Both the position numbers and the translations under genes were made by a program. Of a DNA stretch of 64,000 nt, positions 27,135-35,939 are shown one piece after another. The DNA is taken from assembly GCF_014653195.1 (NCBI RefSeq), contig NZ_BNAH01000013.1, positions 1 to 64,000 of the forward strand, written 5' to 3'. Numbering within the stretch: the stretch's first letter is position 1; every line of letters begins with the position of its first letter. The notes under the pieces were generated by a model that worked only from the letters and a program-made list of their open reading frames with translations, was not told the origin of the DNA and made no database searches. The DNA is from Thalassotalea profundi. Its GTDB lineage: Bacteria; Pseudomonadota; Gammaproteobacteria; Enterobacterales; Alteromonadaceae.

Positions 27135-29477
27135 TTAGATAATGCGTTCGTTAGCTGTTTTTTCTAACATTACAGCGATTGCTTTCGATGTTGGCGTATA
27201 TGATCGATCTCCAATGCTGTCTAATGGCACTAAAGGGTTTGTTTCAGGGTAATACGCAGCTAAGTTACCTTGAGGAATATCATAAATCTTTATTTTAAAA
27301 CCACTGACTGAGCGCTTTTTATCATCAGACCAAATCGATGTGATAGTAACAATATCATCTTCATCTAGCCCTAATTTTTTAGCATCTTTGATATTAATAA
27401 AAACGACATTTCTCTCATTGCTAACACCTCGGTAGCGATCATTCAAACCGTAAACCGTTGTATTGTATTGATCGTGTGAGCGCAATGTCTGAAGAGTAAA
27501 TAATGGCTGTTTTTTATTTTCTTGAAAATGCTCTGTTATTAATTTTTCAGGTAAAGTATGTACGCTAAATAGCGCTTTTTTAGCTTTATTTAGCCATTGC
27601 AATTTTGCCGCACTATTACCTAAATAAAATCCACCAGGGGCATTTAGGCGATTATTGAAGTCGGAGAATTCTGGTAATGTTTCGCTGATCATATCTCTGA
27701 TCACATCATAATTATCAGTTAATTCTTGCCACTTCACATGCTGATTGCCTAGGGTTGCTTGGGCGATACCTGCGACAATTGCTATTTCAGATTTTTGCGC
27801 AGAGGATAAAGGTTCAACATTGCCCTGTGAGGCATGTACCATACTAAAAGTATCTTCAACGGTAATATGTTGTGGTCCACTCGCCTGAATGTCTAGTTCA
27901 GTTCTACCAATACAAGGCAAAATTAAGGCATCTTTGCCAATAGCTAAATGACTACGATTTAGCTTAGTGCTAATTTGAACATTGAGTTCGCTATTTGATA
28001 ATGCTTCTAGTGTTTGTTCGGTATCTGGTGCTGCAGCTGCTATATTTCCGCCTAGACAGATGATGACTTTACTTGATTTATTTAATAATGCTTTCAGTGC
28101 ATGATAAACGTTATGGCCGCTGGTAAAAGGTAAAGGTTTATCAACTAAATGTGTTAAAGCATTAATAAAATCGCTACTCGGTTTTTCGTTGATGCCAACG
28201 GTTCGATTGCCCTGAACATTTGAATGGCCACGAACTGGACATAACCCAGCACCTTTTTTACCTATGTTTCCTTTAAGTAGCTGTAAATTAACTATTTCTT
28301 GTATAGTAGCAACAGAATGTTTATGTTGAGTAATTCCCATCGCCCATGTGCAAATGACTCGTTCTGCTTGTAAATAAACTTCTGCTGCATTTAATAACTG
28401 GGCTTTTGATAAACCTGATTGTTGCTCTATTTTTTGCCATGATGTATTGATAACTTGCTGATAATATTTATCAAAATTTAGGGTATGCTGTTCGATAAAA
28501 TTGTTATTGATAATAGCGTCGCGCCCTTGACTCATTTCTTGTTCATTTTTTTCAAAAATATGTTTACAGATCCCGCGAATAGCAGCCATATCCCCCCCTA
28601 ATTTAGGAGTGAGATATAAATGACTAATGGTAGTTGCACTAGGGGTTAATAATTCAAGGGGATCTTGTGGGCTAGCAAAACGCTCTAATGCGACTTCTTT
28701 TAAATTATTAAACGACACTATTTTGCAACCTGCACGTGATGATTTTCGCAATGCATTCATCATTCTAGGGTGATTGGTTCCCGGATTTTGACCAAAGACA
28801 AAAATCGCATCAGCATGATCAAAGTCTTCTAGAGTAACAGTGCCTTTACCGATACCAATACTTTCATTAAGTGCTACTCCACTTGCCTCATGACACATAT
28901 TTGAGCAATCAGGAAAATTATTTGTGCCATACATACGTCCAAATAATTGATAGATAAATGCGGCTTCATTACTTGCTCGGCCTGAAGTATAGAATTCTGC
29001 TTGATCAGGAGAGGATAGCTGAGTTAAATAATGGGCTATTAATTTAAACGCATCTTGCCAATCAATCTCCTCATAATGATCCGTTGCCGAGTTGTAACGT
29101 AAAGGTTCCGTTAACCTGCCTTGATACTCTAGCCAATAATCACTTTGTTTTTTTAGATAGCTAACACTGTGTTTTTTAAAAAATTGAGTATCGGCTTTTT
29201 TAGTTGTGGACTCCCATGCAATAGCTTTTGCGCCATTTTCACAAAATTGCAGTAAGCCTTCTTTTTGATCACCCCAAGCACACCCCGGACAGTCAAACCC
29301 TTTATCTTTATTGGCTTTCAATAAGTTTTTAATGTTGGTTTTGGGCTGTTGACTGTCAATAATATGCTTAATAGTCGATTTCAAAGAAGAAAATCCTCCT
29401 GCCTTTTGAGGTTTACTTTCTTTTGTTGAACTAGCGTGTGAAGAATGAGCTGGTGTCGAGTTTTCTAATGATGACAT
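27135..29477 (-). CDS. FdhF/YdeP-family molybdopterin oxidoreductase
   Basis: A 780-residue bis-MGD enzyme of the DMSO-reductase superfamily. The YdeP-type N-terminus carries CPGCAWGDQKEG in place of a standard formate-dehydrogenase cluster motif. Also visible are DFYTSGRASNEAAF-like ASNEAAFIYQLFGR, CHEASGVALNESIG and the C-terminal molydopterin-binding beta-barrel. E. coli YdeP is linked to acid resistance but its substrate is not established. No signal peptide, no electron-transfer partner and no FdhD chaperone gene is adjacent. Confidence 0.88.
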   Translation of the reverse strand: MSSLENSTPAHSSHASSTKESKPQKAGGFSSLKSTIKHIIDSQQPKTNIKNLLKANKDKGFDCPGCAWGDQKEGLLQFCENGAKAIAWESTTKKADTQFFKKHSVSYLKKQSDYWLEYQGRLTEPLRYNSATDHYEEIDWQDAFKLIAHYLTQLSSPDQAEFYTSGRASNEAAFIYQLFGRMYGTNNFPDCSNMCHEASGVALNESIGIGKGTVTLEDFDHADAIFVFGQNPGTNHPRMMNALRKSSRAGCKIVSFNNLKEVALERFASPQDPLELLTPSATTISHLYLTPKLGGDMAAIRGICKHIFEKNEQEMSQGRDAIINNNFIEQHTLNFDKYYQQVINTSWQKIEQQSGLSKAQLLNAAEVYLQAERVICTWAMGITQHKHSVATIQEIVNLQLLKGNIGKKGAGLCPVRGHSNVQGNRTVGINEKPSSDFINALTHLVDKPLPFTSGHNVYHALKALLNKSSKVIICLGGNIAAAAPDTEQTLEALSNSELNVQISTKLNRSHLAIGKDALILPCIGRTELDIQASGPQHITVEDTFSMVHASQGNVEPLSSAQKSEIAIVAGIAQATLGNQHVKWQELTDNYDVIRDMISETLPEFSDFNNRLNAPGGFYLGNSAAKLQWLNKAKKALFSVHTLPEKLITEHFQENKKQPLFTLQTLRSHDQYNTTVYGLNDRYRGVSNERNVVFINIKDAKKLGLDEDDIVTITSIWSDDKKRSVSGFKIKIYDIPQGNLAAYYPETNPLVPLDSIGDRSYTPTSKAIAVMLEKTANERII

Positions 29478-29572
29478 TACTACAATAGCCTACGTTTTTA
29501 TAAACCAAATTAATCGTACTAATATATAGGCTTTCGGCCTTTGTTAAAATGCTTAATGACTTAAATTGGGAT

Positions 29573-30001
29573 CTATTGGAGTATATGGGAAAATATAACT
29601 AATTGCTTATCCTTGTTGAAATACACGTTAAAGCGAAGTAAAAGTTCGTTTGATAGAGTGTTTATATTTCCCTTTGTAAACTTATTTTTAAGGTAAAGTG
29701 GAGTTAAAGACTGGCCGGCAAAGCAAATAAGTATAGGATGCTGACGAATGCAATGGTGTATTAGCTTAGATGCTAATTTTCTACCCATATATTTTTTATC
29801 TACCACCAAAGCGTGTAAAAAACCTTGAGGGTTATTTTTTGTAATATAGGAAACAATAACGCATGCAATGATCAATTCTCCTTCTTTAATAAAGTAGGTG
29901 TGATCTAAGCCTAAAAAACGCGCTGAATAATGTTGTTGTTTATAAAAATTCAGGATTCTTTTTTTATCGTTTTTACCTGCGGTTATTATGTGTAAAGTCA
30001 T
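29573..30001 (-). CDS. GNAT-family N-acetyltransferase (putative)
   Basis: A 142-residue single-domain protein with a GNAT core: a central beta strand GFLHALVVDKKYMGRKLASK, where the acetyl-CoA pyrophosphate loop would be Y-M-G-R-K-L-A, and a following helix LIHHCIRQH. The loop fits Q/RxxGxG/A only loosely (MGRKLA). The acceptor is unknown. It lies downstream of the ilvIH terminator and is separately transcribed. Confidence 0.7.
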   Translation of the reverse strand: MTLHIITAGKNDKKRILNFYKQQHYSARFLGLDHTYFIKEGELIIACVIVSYITKNNPQGFLHALVVDKKYMGRKLASKLIHHCIRQHPILICFAGQSLTPLYLKNKFTKGNINTLSNELLLRFNVYFNKDKQLVIFSHILQ

Positions 30002-30020
30002 TTGATTTTATAGCTGTAAT

Positions 30021-30053
30021 AAACAAAACCAAGCATGATGCTTGGTTTTGTTT
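30021..30053 (-). terminator. Rho-independent terminator of ilvIH
   Basis: A 16-bp near-perfect stem AAACAAAACCAAGCAT / ATGCTTGGTTTTGTTT begins 18 bases after the ilvH stop, followed on the minus strand by a T-rich stretch. Confidence 0.85.
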
Positions 30054-30071
30054 TACTAAAGTACTGTCAGT

Positions 30072-30569
30072 CTATACCCTTAGCGCTTTTTCGCCGCGGG
30101 CAATACCCACACAACCTGAGCGAACAGATTCAATAATTTCTGTTTCATTCCCCATTGTTTCAATAAAAGCGTTAAGTTTTTCAGCATTACCTGTTAACTG
30201 AACAGTATAAATTTGTTTGCCAATATCAACTATTGAACCCCTGAAAATATCTGTAATACGTTTTACTTCCGTACGTGATTTTTCATTCATTGCTAATACT
30301 TTGATCAATAGAAGTTCCCTTTCTATATGGCTACGTTCAGTGAGATCGGTAATTTTGATCACATCGATCAATTTGTTTACTTGCTTTACTATTTGCTCAA
30401 GGACACGATCATCACCGCTTGTGGCAATAGTTATACGCGATAAACTGGCATCTTCAGTTGGAGCAACGGTTAAGCTTTCAATGTTAAATGCTCGTTGTGA
30501 AAATAAGCCAACAATGCGAGAAAGGGAACCTGGTTCATTTTCCAATAATATAGCTAAAATACGACGCAT
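30072..30569 (-). CDS. ilvH: Acetolactate synthase small (regulatory) subunit
   Basis: A 165-residue ACT-domain protein that binds the large subunit and gives valine feedback inhibition. It begins [19 protein letters not shown] and contains the second conserved region KIDVIK-type VNKLIDVIKITDL. ATG 30569 overlaps the ilvI stop by one base (TAATG), so translation is coupled. The length matches E. coli IlvH (163). Confidence 0.96.
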   Translation of the reverse strand: MRRILAILLENEPGSLSRIVGLFSQRAFNIESLTVAPTEDASLSRITIATSGDDRVLEQIVKQVNKLIDVIKITDLTERSHIERELLLIKVLAMNEKSRTEVKRITDIFRGSIVDIGKQIYTVQLTGNAEKLNAFIETMGNETEIIESVRSGCVGIARGEKALRV

Positions 30570-32293
30570 TATGCTTTCTCTCCTTTTCTTACCCACATAT
30601 CATCAATAGCACCAAGGCGTATTTGCATTGGATAAACATGTTCAAGTTCATCAACCAGTACATCAACAAAGACTAAACGGTTTTTAATATTAAAAGCTTC
30701 TGTAAGCTTATCATCAAGCTCTTCTAAATGATTTATTTGCATTCCTACGTGACCGTAGGATTCGGCTAATTTCACAAAATCTGGTAGTGATTCCATATAA
30801 GATGAAGCATGTCTACCGCCATAGATCATATCTTGCCATTGGCGCACCATGCCTAAAGAACGATTATTAAGAGAGATAATAACTACAGGTAAGTTATATT
30901 GTGAACATGTCGATAGCTCTTGAATATTCATTTGGATTGAGCCGTCACCGGTAATACAAATTACATGGCTATCAGGAAAAGCTAACTTAACTCCCATGGC
31001 TGCGGGTAAGCCAAAGCCCATGGTGCCGAGTCCGCCTGAATTAATCCATTGGCGGGGTTTAGCAAAAGGGTAGTATTGTGCAGCAAACATTTGGTGTTGT
31101 CCTACATCAGAACACACATAAGCTTCACCGTTAGTAATTTTATACATAGCTTCTATTACGCGTTGAGGTTTAATTTTACCTTCGCCTTGAGTGTAACCAA
31201 CACTATTTACGGCACGCCATTGATTAATTTGTTGCCACCAACTGTCGTTTGCTTTTTGATCAATTTGATAGTCGGTTTCTATTAATTCATCTAATAGTTG
31301 TTGTAATACAATATCAATTAAACCAACAACTGGGATATGCGCATTAATTGTTTTAGATATAGAGGTTGGATCTATATCTACATGGATAATGGTAGCGTTT
31401 GGGCAGAATTTTTTTACATTATTGGTAACACGATCATCAAAGCGAGCACCTAGAGCTAAAATAACATCAGCATTTGCCATTGCTTTGTTAGCTTCAACAC
31501 TACCATGCATCCCTAACATGCCAATAAAGTTTTTATGTGTGCCAGAAAGGCCACCCAACCCCATTAATGTGTTAGTACAAGGAGCATTTAATGTTTCTAC
31601 CAGCTCTGTTAATAGCTCAGCTGCATCAGCTAACACTATACCACCGCCAGAATAAACAACGAGCTTTTTGGCGGAGCTTATTGCTTTTACAGCTTTACGA
31701 ATTTGTTTAGGATGACCTTTTTCCGTAGGGTTATATGAACGTAATTGCACATCGGTTTCAATGTGAAATTCGCCTTTATTATGTGGCATTAAAATATCTT
31801 TAGGAAGTTCTACAACTACTGGGCCGGGACGACCAGATTTCGCGATATAGAATGCTTTTGAAATTGTATTAGGTATATCTTCGACGCTTCTACAATTAAA
31901 ACTATGCTTTACTACTGGACGAGAACAACCAACAATATCGGTTTCTTGGAAAGCATCATCGCCAATTAAATTAGTCGGCACTTGACCAGACAATACTACC
32001 ATTGGAATAGAATCCATATAAGCGGTTGCAATGCCGGTAATACAGTTAGTCGCGCCAGGACCCGAGGTGGCTAATACTACACCCACTTCGCCGGTTGCTC
32101 GTGAATAACCATCTGCCATATGGGTTGCGGCTTGCTCATGACGTACAAGGATATGTTCGAATTCAGATTGCTGAAAAATAGCATCGTAAATATCTAATAC
32201 GGTACCACCGGGGTAACCGAAGATATATTTAATCTTCATCGCTGCTAGTGCTTTTACCACCATTTCAGCGCCTGTAAACGAGTTTGTTGTCAT
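30569..32293 (-). CDS. ilvI: Acetolactate synthase large (catalytic) subunit
   Basis: A 574-residue ThDP/FAD enzyme, the same length as E. coli IlvI, catalysing the first common step of valine, leucine and isoleucine synthesis. The catalytic glutamate lies in [20 protein letters not shown]-domain sequences are in the middle, and the ThDP-metal motif is [15 protein letters not shown] ... ISLNN. The start at ATG 32293 is fixed by AAGGGA six bases upstream; the frame extends to 32326, but that would run into the attenuator stem. It is preceded by a leader peptide and attenuator. Confidence 0.97.
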   Translation of the reverse strand: MTTNSFTGAEMVVKALAAMKIKYIFGYPGGTVLDIYDAIFQQSEFEHILVRHEQAATHMADGYSRATGEVGVVLATSGPGATNCITGIATAYMDSIPMVVLSGQVPTNLIGDDAFQETDIVGCSRPVVKHSFNCRSVEDIPNTISKAFYIAKSGRPGPVVVELPKDILMPHNKGEFHIETDVQLRSYNPTEKGHPKQIRKAVKAISSAKKLVVYSGGGIVLADAAELLTELVETLNAPCTNTLMGLGGLSGTHKNFIGMLGMHGSVEANKAMANADVILALGARFDDRVTNNVKKFCPNATIIHVDIDPTSISKTINAHIPVVGLIDIVLQQLLDELIETDYQIDQKANDSWWQQINQWRAVNSVGYTQGEGKIKPQRVIEAMYKITNGEAYVCSDVGQHQMFAAQYYPFAKPRQWINSGGLGTMGFGLPAAMGVKLAFPDSHVICITGDGSIQMNIQELSTCSQYNLPVVIISLNNRSLGMVRQWQDMIYGGRHASSYMESLPDFVKLAESYGHVGMQINHLEELDDKLTEAFNIKNRLVFVDVLVDELEHVYPMQIRLGAIDDMWVRKGEKA

Positions 32294-32327
32294 GTGCTTT
32301 CCCTTAATAGTACCTAAAAAATTCATT

Positions 32328-32360
32328 AAAAAACCCTCGGTCTTTTCAGAGCGAGGGTTT
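32328..32360 (-). terminator. Attenuator (leader terminator) of ilvIH
   Basis: On the minus strand there is a 9-bp stem AAACCCTCG / CGAGGGTTT with a 12-base loop and six Ts, lying between the leader peptide and the ilvI Shine-Dalgarno sequence. The 5' arm (CCTCGC) can instead pair with GCGAGG inside the leader peptide gene (32403-32408), giving an antiterminator. GCGAGG lies just after a TGGTT-ATTA-AACCA hairpin that can form when the ribosome has passed. Confidence 0.88.
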
Positions 32361-32386
32361 GGTATTTGGTTATAACGTTACATTAT

Positions 32387-32467
32387 TTATACAAAACACA
32401 ATCCTCGCGCTGGTTTAATAACCACCACGACAGAGAGGACGACGTTGAGTAAAGTTGAAAAATTCAT
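32387..32467 (-). CDS. ilv leader peptide (26 residues)
   Basis: A short frame from ATG 32467 to TAA 32387 encodes a peptide starting MNFSTLLNVVLSVVVVI, with eleven Val/Leu/Ile among the first 17 residues, including four valines in a row. This is the pattern of the ilvGMEDA and ilvBN leader peptides. Stalling at Val/Leu codons would leave the downstream antiterminator free to form. The ribosome site is weak (AGTG upstream). It is too short for usual gene calling. Confidence 0.88.
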   Translation of the reverse strand: MNFSTLLNVVLSVVVVIKPARGLCFV

Positions 32468-32822
32468 TTGTTAATACACTTTATAAAAAATTAAATAATG
32501 TAAATTTGCGTGGCTATATTTTTAAGGGGTTTAACTGTTTGTGTCAACCTATAATTACAAATTATTTGATTTTAGTTATAACTATTTCTTATGAAGACAA
32601 TTGACAGTATTGGAAAGCTTGTAATGTAAGTTTTAATTCTAATACAAAGTGCAGTCGAATTTTTAGATTTAACATATCTAATAAAGCTGGATTAATACAG
32701 CTATCACAATGATATATATCTAGTTTATTCAAATTATTTTAATTATTTATACATAAATGATTAGCAAATTTTATTTACTGAGTTACACTAAATTTATAGT
32801 TTTACTTCAGGATTTTAGTTTT
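32468..32822. other. Intergenic region with ilv promoter
   Basis: These 355 bases separate the ilv leader from the HD-GYP gene. The left half holds the ilv promoter. The right half is AT-rich and presumably holds the promoter of the HD-GYP gene. No other feature is seen. Confidence 0.6.
32519..32547 (-). promoter_or_regulatory. Predicted sigma-70 promoter of the ilv leader
   Basis: On the minus strand, a consensus -35 TTGACA (32542-32547) with 17-base spacer and -10 TAAAAA (32519-32524), about 50 bases before the leader peptide start. Confidence 0.65.
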
Positions 32823-34358
32823 ATGTCAATGTTCGTGTTTAAGGATGAAGAACCCATTGAAAAATCAGAGGCAATTAAAACAAGTAAAAAACTTTGGAGA
32901 GTTTTGATTGTTGACGATGATGAAGCGGTACACCAAATTACTAAACTTGTATTGTTAGACGCTATTATTGAAAACCGCAGACTTGAAATGGTCTCAGCCT
33001 ATTCATCCAAAGAAGCACAAGATATTTTAAACAACGATGATTCATTTTGTATGGCCTTTGTTGATGTTGTGATGGAAACCGATCATGCAGGGCTTGAATT
33101 GGTTGATTGGATTAGAAACACACTAAAAAATCAAGCGATTCGATTAATACTTCGTACGGGACAAGCAGGCACAGCTCCCGAAGCAAAAGTTATAAAAGAA
33201 TTTGATATTAACGACTATAAAGAAAAAACAGATTTCACCTCAAATAAAATGATCACAACGGTATATGCTGCAATAAGAGCGTACCGAGATATTATTACGA
33301 TTCAACGCAGTTTAGATGCGTTCAAGCAACTTATTAAATCAACACATGATCTTTTAAGAATTAATCAGTTTAAGTCTTTTGGTTCGGCTGCACTAAATAA
33401 TTTATTAACTCTCATGGATTTAGATAGCTCAGCACTTTATATTGCCCGAAATCAAATAGATTATGATCAACAATCTACAAATTTTATTTTGGCGTGTACG
33501 GGCAAGTACGTTAGCGAATCAGATGATTTAGATAGCTCTGAAATTGATGAAAATATTAAACAACTAATACGTGAAACATTTGATAATAAATCACATTTTT
33601 CGAATGATGATTGTTTTATTGGTTATTATGAAACAGCGAGTAATGTTTCATCAGTATTGTATATAGAATTTGAAGATGATAATGAGCATTTTCGTTCCAA
33701 TTTAGTGGAGTTATTCGCAACTAATGTGGCACTAATCCTAGAAAGTTTAACTAAGCAACATGAAATTGAACGAACACAAAAAGAGCTCATTTATATTGTA
33801 GGAGATGCAATAGAAGCTCGTTGTAAAGAAACGGGGCAACATGTACATAGAGTTGCGCTAGTTTGTGAGTTATTAGCAATTAAGTTGGGGTTGCCTAGCG
33901 AGCATGTTAGGGCTATCAGACTAGCCGCACCTCTTCATGATATTGGCAAAATTATTGTGCCAGAATCTGTTGTACAAAAACCAGGAAAGCTTGACGCCGC
34001 TGAGTGGTTAATCATGAAGCAGCATACTGAAAAAGGTAGTGAATTATTATCTAAATCAAAAGCGAATATTTCTAAACTTGGGGCTAAAATGGCGATGTCA
34101 CATCATGAAAACTGGGATGGTTCTGGGTATCCTGAAGGTTTAATTGGCGAGGCTATTCCTTTAGAGGCTCGTATAATGGCTATTGCCGATGTGTATGATA
34201 GTTTACGTTCTACTCGCAGTTATAAAGATGCATGGGATGATGAACAAATCAAAACATTTTTTATTGAACAGAAAGGGAAAAAATTTGAACCCTCTTTAGT
34301 TGAGCTTTTTCTTGAACACTATGGCGAATTAGGAAAAATTCAAGCAGACTGGATTTAG
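32823..34358 (+). CDS. Response regulator with DUF3369 and HD-GYP phosphodiesterase domains
   Basis: A 511-residue protein. The receiver domain is at about residues 25-150 with VLIVDDDEAVHQ, phospho-acceptor Asp81 in AFVDVVM and conserved Lys in DYKEKTDF. DUF3369 (GAF-like) follows at about 165-335, then HD-GYP at about 340-510 with HDIGK (His372/Asp373) and HHENWDGSGYP (about 427). HD-GYP enzymes hydrolyse c-di-GMP to GMP via pGpG, and all signature residues are present. No kinase gene is adjacent. ATG 32823 is preferred over ATG 32757, which lacks a ribosome site and adds a non-conserved tail. Confidence 0.92.
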   Translation: MSMFVFKDEEPIEKSEAIKTSKKLWRVLIVDDDEAVHQITKLVLLDAIIENRRLEMVSAYSSKEAQDILNNDDSFCMAFVDVVMETDHAGLELVDWIRNTLKNQAIRLILRTGQAGTAPEAKVIKEFDINDYKEKTDFTSNKMITTVYAAIRAYRDIITIQRSLDAFKQLIKSTHDLLRINQFKSFGSAALNNLLTLMDLDSSALYIARNQIDYDQQSTNFILACTGKYVSESDDLDSSEIDENIKQLIRETFDNKSHFSNDDCFIGYYETASNVSSVLYIEFEDDNEHFRSNLVELFATNVALILESLTKQHEIERTQKELIYIVGDAIEARCKETGQHVHRVALVCELLAIKLGLPSEHVRAIRLAAPLHDIGKIIVPESVVQKPGKLDAAEWLIMKQHTEKGSELLSKSKANISKLGAKMAMSHHENWDGSGYPEGLIGEAIPLEARIMAIADVYDSLRSTRSYKDAWDDEQIKTFFIEQKGKKFEPSLVELFLEHYGELGKIQADWI

Positions 34359-34387
34359 TTGATGTTGCCTCTATTTTACTTAACTAT

Positions 34388-34413
34388 TGCGCCTATTAAT
34401 TGTTATAGGCGCA
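34388..34413. terminator. Possible terminator hairpin between convergent genes
   Basis: A 9-bp perfect stem TGCGCCTAT / ATAGGCGCA with an 8-base loop between the HD-GYP gene and the VOC gene. The T-run is poor, so activity is uncertain. Confidence 0.45.
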
Positions 34414-34429
34414 GGCATAGCTGAAGTAT

Positions 34430-34810
34430 TTATTTTAAAGAATGCAAGCCAAACATATTTCCTTCACTGTCTTTGGCTAAACTAATAAAACCATACTCTC
34501 CAATTGACATTTTAGATGTTTCTACACTACCACCAGCGGCATTTACCTTTGATTCTTCTAATGCACAATCGTCACACGAAAAATAGATTAGGGTGCTGTT
34601 AGCACCTGCGGTAAAACCATCAAGTTTCACCAGCGCGCCCGAAGCACCATATTTTTCCATGTTAGAAGGAAATGCTAACATCTGAATAGTTTCGTCAGCA
34701 GGAACGATTAAGTTTTCTAAGCTAACATCAAACACGGCTTCATAAAAATTTTTGGCCCTAGATAAATCATCCACATAAATCTCAAACCAGCCAACAGGAT
34801 TATCACTCAT
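34430..34810 (-). CDS. VOC-family protein (glyoxalase/bleomycin-resistance fold)
   Basis: A 126-residue vicinal-oxygen-chelate protein with two beta-alpha-beta-beta-beta repeats. The start is NPVGWFEIYVDDLSRAKNFYEAVF and the end GEYGFISLAKDSEGNMFGLHS. This subgroup resembles small predicted-enzyme VOC proteins related to lactoylglutathione lyase. The His ligand at the first position is replaced (GWFEIYV), so metal binding is doubtful. The function is unknown. Confidence 0.82.
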   Translation of the reverse strand: MSDNPVGWFEIYVDDLSRAKNFYEAVFDVSLENLIVPADETIQMLAFPSNMEKYGASGALVKLDGFTAGANSTLIYFSCDDCALEESKVNAAGGSVETSKMSIGEYGFISLAKDSEGNMFGLHSLK

Positions 34811-34917
34811 TTACTATCTCCAAGTAGTTATTAAAACATTTATATTAAAAATAGCACATGTATTTATACTTGCGCACTGATATGAATATAAAAGGGGACT
34901 GGGGGAGATTATACTAT

Positions 34918-35235
34918 CTAGCTTTTAGCAATACAGGTTAATGGCGTCATTCTGCCTATAGTAAATGTTATTTCATCACCTTTTCCTCTGAGACTTGTCT
35001 TCATATTGGTATAATAAAAGCCTGATGCTGTAGGTTTTTGTTGTAACTTCGAGGTTTGATTTTGATAGGTAAGCAAAGCTAATGCTTGATCCTCATAGAA
35101 ACGTACTGAAATGGTTGTTTCTCTAGAGCAGTCAAAAGTGACATCAGTATAGTTTTGAGTTTTAGGCGTTATTGAGCAACTATACAACAGTGTCGTTGTC
35201 GTTAAAATGTGGAGTAATTTAGGGAAAAATTTCAT
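34918..35235 (-). CDS. MliC-family lysozyme inhibitor-like lipoprotein
   Basis: A 105-residue lipoprotein. The signal is ILTTTTLLYSC with lipid-modified Cys about residue 20. The MliC features are a cysteine early (VTFDCSRE), ALLTYQNQTSKLQQ, then SGFYYTN, RGKGDEITFTIG and a final cysteine (LTCIA), which would form the family disulfide. MliC/PliC proteins inhibit c-type lysozyme at the outer membrane. The conserved Ser-Gly-x-Tyr motif is present as SGFYY. Confidence 0.78.
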   Translation of the reverse strand: MKFFPKLLHILTTTTLLYSCSITPKTQNYTDVTFDCSRETTISVRFYEDQALALLTYQNQTSKLQQKPTASGFYYTNMKTSLRGKGDEITFTIGRMTPLTCIAKS

Positions 35236-35322
35236 TTAATACCTTTTAATTATGCCTTAAACTTGATCTCTATCAGAACTTAGTCGAGAAGGCTTAATAT
35301 GCTTAAGTCGTTGATGTTTAAG

Positions 35323-35928
35323 TTAAATGTTCTTCGTTAATTGGTCTACAGTAGCTGAGCAAGATTTTAAAAAAGTTTTTAAAAAATAATCTACTTCAGG
35401 CATTTGCTGCTTTATATCATTTAATTTTTTTTCTAATCGTTCTTCTACGTGATCAAATTCATGATTATTATGTGCTAGTTCATCCAATGCTTTAATGTAA
35501 GCGACTAGAATATCCGCGGCTTTGACAATTTTTTTATATTCATCATCAACATTATCTTGCACAATTATATCTGAAAATAACTCTTGAAACTCTTCTGGTA
35601 ATGACGCTAAACATTCTTTTTCAGCAAGGCTTTCTATTTTTTTAAATTCTCTAGCTATTTCAGGATTTGCATACTTAGTTGGGCTAACAATGTCGCCGTA
35701 ACGAGTTTCAGAGGCTTCGTGATATAAAGCAACTGTAGCAACGCGATCAGCATTAATATTGCCTTTAAATTTCTTATTACGAATGACTGCTAGTAAATGG
35801 GCTACAATCGCTACTTGATGTGAATGTTCTGCAACATTTTCAGGTTTAACGCAAAACATTAATGCCCAGCGTTTGATTAAGGGCATTCTGAACATCCATG
35901 CAAGAAAAGTGCTTTGTGAATCAGGCAT
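35323..35928 (-). CDS. yfbR: 5'-deoxynucleotidase YfbR
   Basis: A 201-residue HD-domain phosphohydrolase that dephosphorylates deoxyribonucleoside 5'-monophosphates in E. coli. The metal ligands are in VAEHSHQVAIVAHL, VALYHEASETRYGDIVSP and the later Asp in VKAADILVAYIKALDE. It starts 11 bases after the alaA stop, the same pair order as E. coli alaA-yfbR. Confidence 0.94.
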   Translation of the reverse strand: MPDSQSTFLAWMFRMPLIKRWALMFCVKPENVAEHSHQVAIVAHLLAVIRNKKFKGNINADRVATVALYHEASETRYGDIVSPTKYANPEIAREFKKIESLAEKECLASLPEEFQELFSDIIVQDNVDDEYKKIVKAADILVAYIKALDELAHNNHEFDHVEERLEKKLNDIKQQMPEVDYFLKTFLKSCSATVDQLTKNI

Positions 35929-35939
35929 TTATTATCCTA

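Noticed and set aside
30217..30609. Open frame on the plus strand opposite ilvH
   Set aside because: It lies wholly antisense to ilvH and the ilvI end and shows no protein features; it is a shadow of real coding sequence.
32294..32326. Longer ilvI starting at 32326
   Set aside because: It would place the first codons at the attenuator T-run and ignore the strong AAGGGA site before ATG 32293.
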